Both the position numbers and the translations under genes were made by a program. 6,233 bases of DNA. Source: a candidate division KSB1 bacterium (GTDB taxonomy: Bacteria; Zhuqueibacterota; JdFR-76; DREG01). Below are positions 5,962 through 6,233 of the stretch, piece by piece. Numbering within the stretch: position 1 is the first letter of the stretch; each line of letters opens with the position of its first letter. Location of the stretch: the NCBI GenBank assembly GCA_022566355.1, contig JADFJB010000182.1:1-6233 (forward strand). Direction: 5' to 3'. The notes beneath the pieces were generated by a model. The model saw nothing but the letters and a program-made list of their open reading frames with translations, had not been told where the DNA came from and did not search any database.

Positions 5962-6233
5962 CTACTCAATGTCCTTCCATTCAGCAATTTTCTTGTAAAA
6001 TATTTCACGCAGTTTTTTAGCGTCACCGTTACTTTTGGTGAAAGCATATTCAAAGATTAAAAACACTTCTTCCAAGTAATTCCAGTCCTTTTTTTTGAAT
6101 TTCCTGGAGATAGATTCATCTATTTCGATAATAGATGACTTAGCGTTACTTTCGACAATTTGAATAGGTGCAATTATCATTTCTTTAGCGGAAACAGTGT
6201 CCACAATTTTGGCTTTTATTTGTGACTTTGGCT
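5962..6233 (-). CDS. C-terminal end of an unrecognised protein, running off the window
   Basis: The frame is open from the window edge to TAG at 5964-5962, giving 89 visible residues with the 5' end missing. A GTG at 6204 and an ATG at 6180 are in frame, but neither has a ribosome site, and the frame continues upstream without a stop, so I treat this as a truncated gene. The visible part begins with a Lys/Ile/Val-rich stretch. It ends in a charged helical region, roughly from SRKFKKKDWNYLEEVFLIFEY onward, including KLREIFYKKIAEW. No motif or family is recognised. Its stop is two bases before the ATG of the 290-residue gene, so the two are almost certainly co-transcribed and may act together. 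Low GC matches that partner. Confidence 0.75.
   Translation of the reverse strand, partial: PKSQIKAKIVDTVSAKEMIIAPIQIVESNAKSSIIEIDESISRKFKKKDWNYLEEVFLIFEYAFTKSNGDAKKLREIFYKKIAEWKDIE

Noticed and set aside
1-6233. CRISPR array, tRNA, rRNA or insertion-sequence transposase
   Set aside because: No regularly spaced repeats, no tRNA- or rRNA-like sequence, and no transposase reading frame was noticed in the window.

Overview
The window is about 40% GC by eye and comes from a bacterium. Clear Shine-Dalgarno sites precede several genes (AGGGA before the small membrane gene, AGGA before nif3 and before the YlxR/YlxQ gene). Nothing fixes the phylum. The fused YlxR-L7Ae protein and the dRS3-like palindromes (ATTCCC...GGGAAT) would suit an uncultured lineage such as the Calditrichota/KSB1 group or another FCB-type bacterium, but that is a guess.

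Left part, plus strand (about 300-1944): a compact run of three genes. They are a 94-residue three-helix membrane protein, a 247-residue Nif3/YbgI-family dinuclear-metal protein, and a fusion of the nucleic-acid-binding YlxR domain to a YlxQ/L7Ae RNA-binding domain. The gaps of 10 and 18 bases, with a ribosome site overlapping the preceding stop codon in one case, suggest one transcript. Bases 1-308 hold two hairpins but no convincing gene.

Middle (1945-2159): a convergent intergenic region rich in structure. It has a weak terminator-like hairpin, a long imperfect hairpin at 2004-2068, and a dRS3-like palindrome at 2102-2126.

Right of centre, minus strand (4977 down to 2160): a metal-resistance operon. 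A CadC/ZiaR-type ArsR-family repressor with both known metal sites (CxC in alpha-3, D-x-H...H-x-x-E in alpha-5) lies upstream of a P1B-2 Zn/Cd/Pb-exporting ATPase. A perfect 9-6-9 palindrome resembling the SmtB/CzrA operator sits between the predicted promoter and the repressor ATG. This gives a simple autoregulatory circuit in which metal binding releases the repressor and the pump is made.

Right end, minus strand (6233 down to 5087): a more AT-rich pair of genes with a 2-base gap. One is the C-terminal end of an unrecognised protein that runs off the window. The other is a complete 290-residue orphan with a spacing of motifs reminiscent of Rossmann-fold methyltransferases. This is the part most likely to be accessory, and possibly part of an undescribed module, but the sequence does not prove a function.
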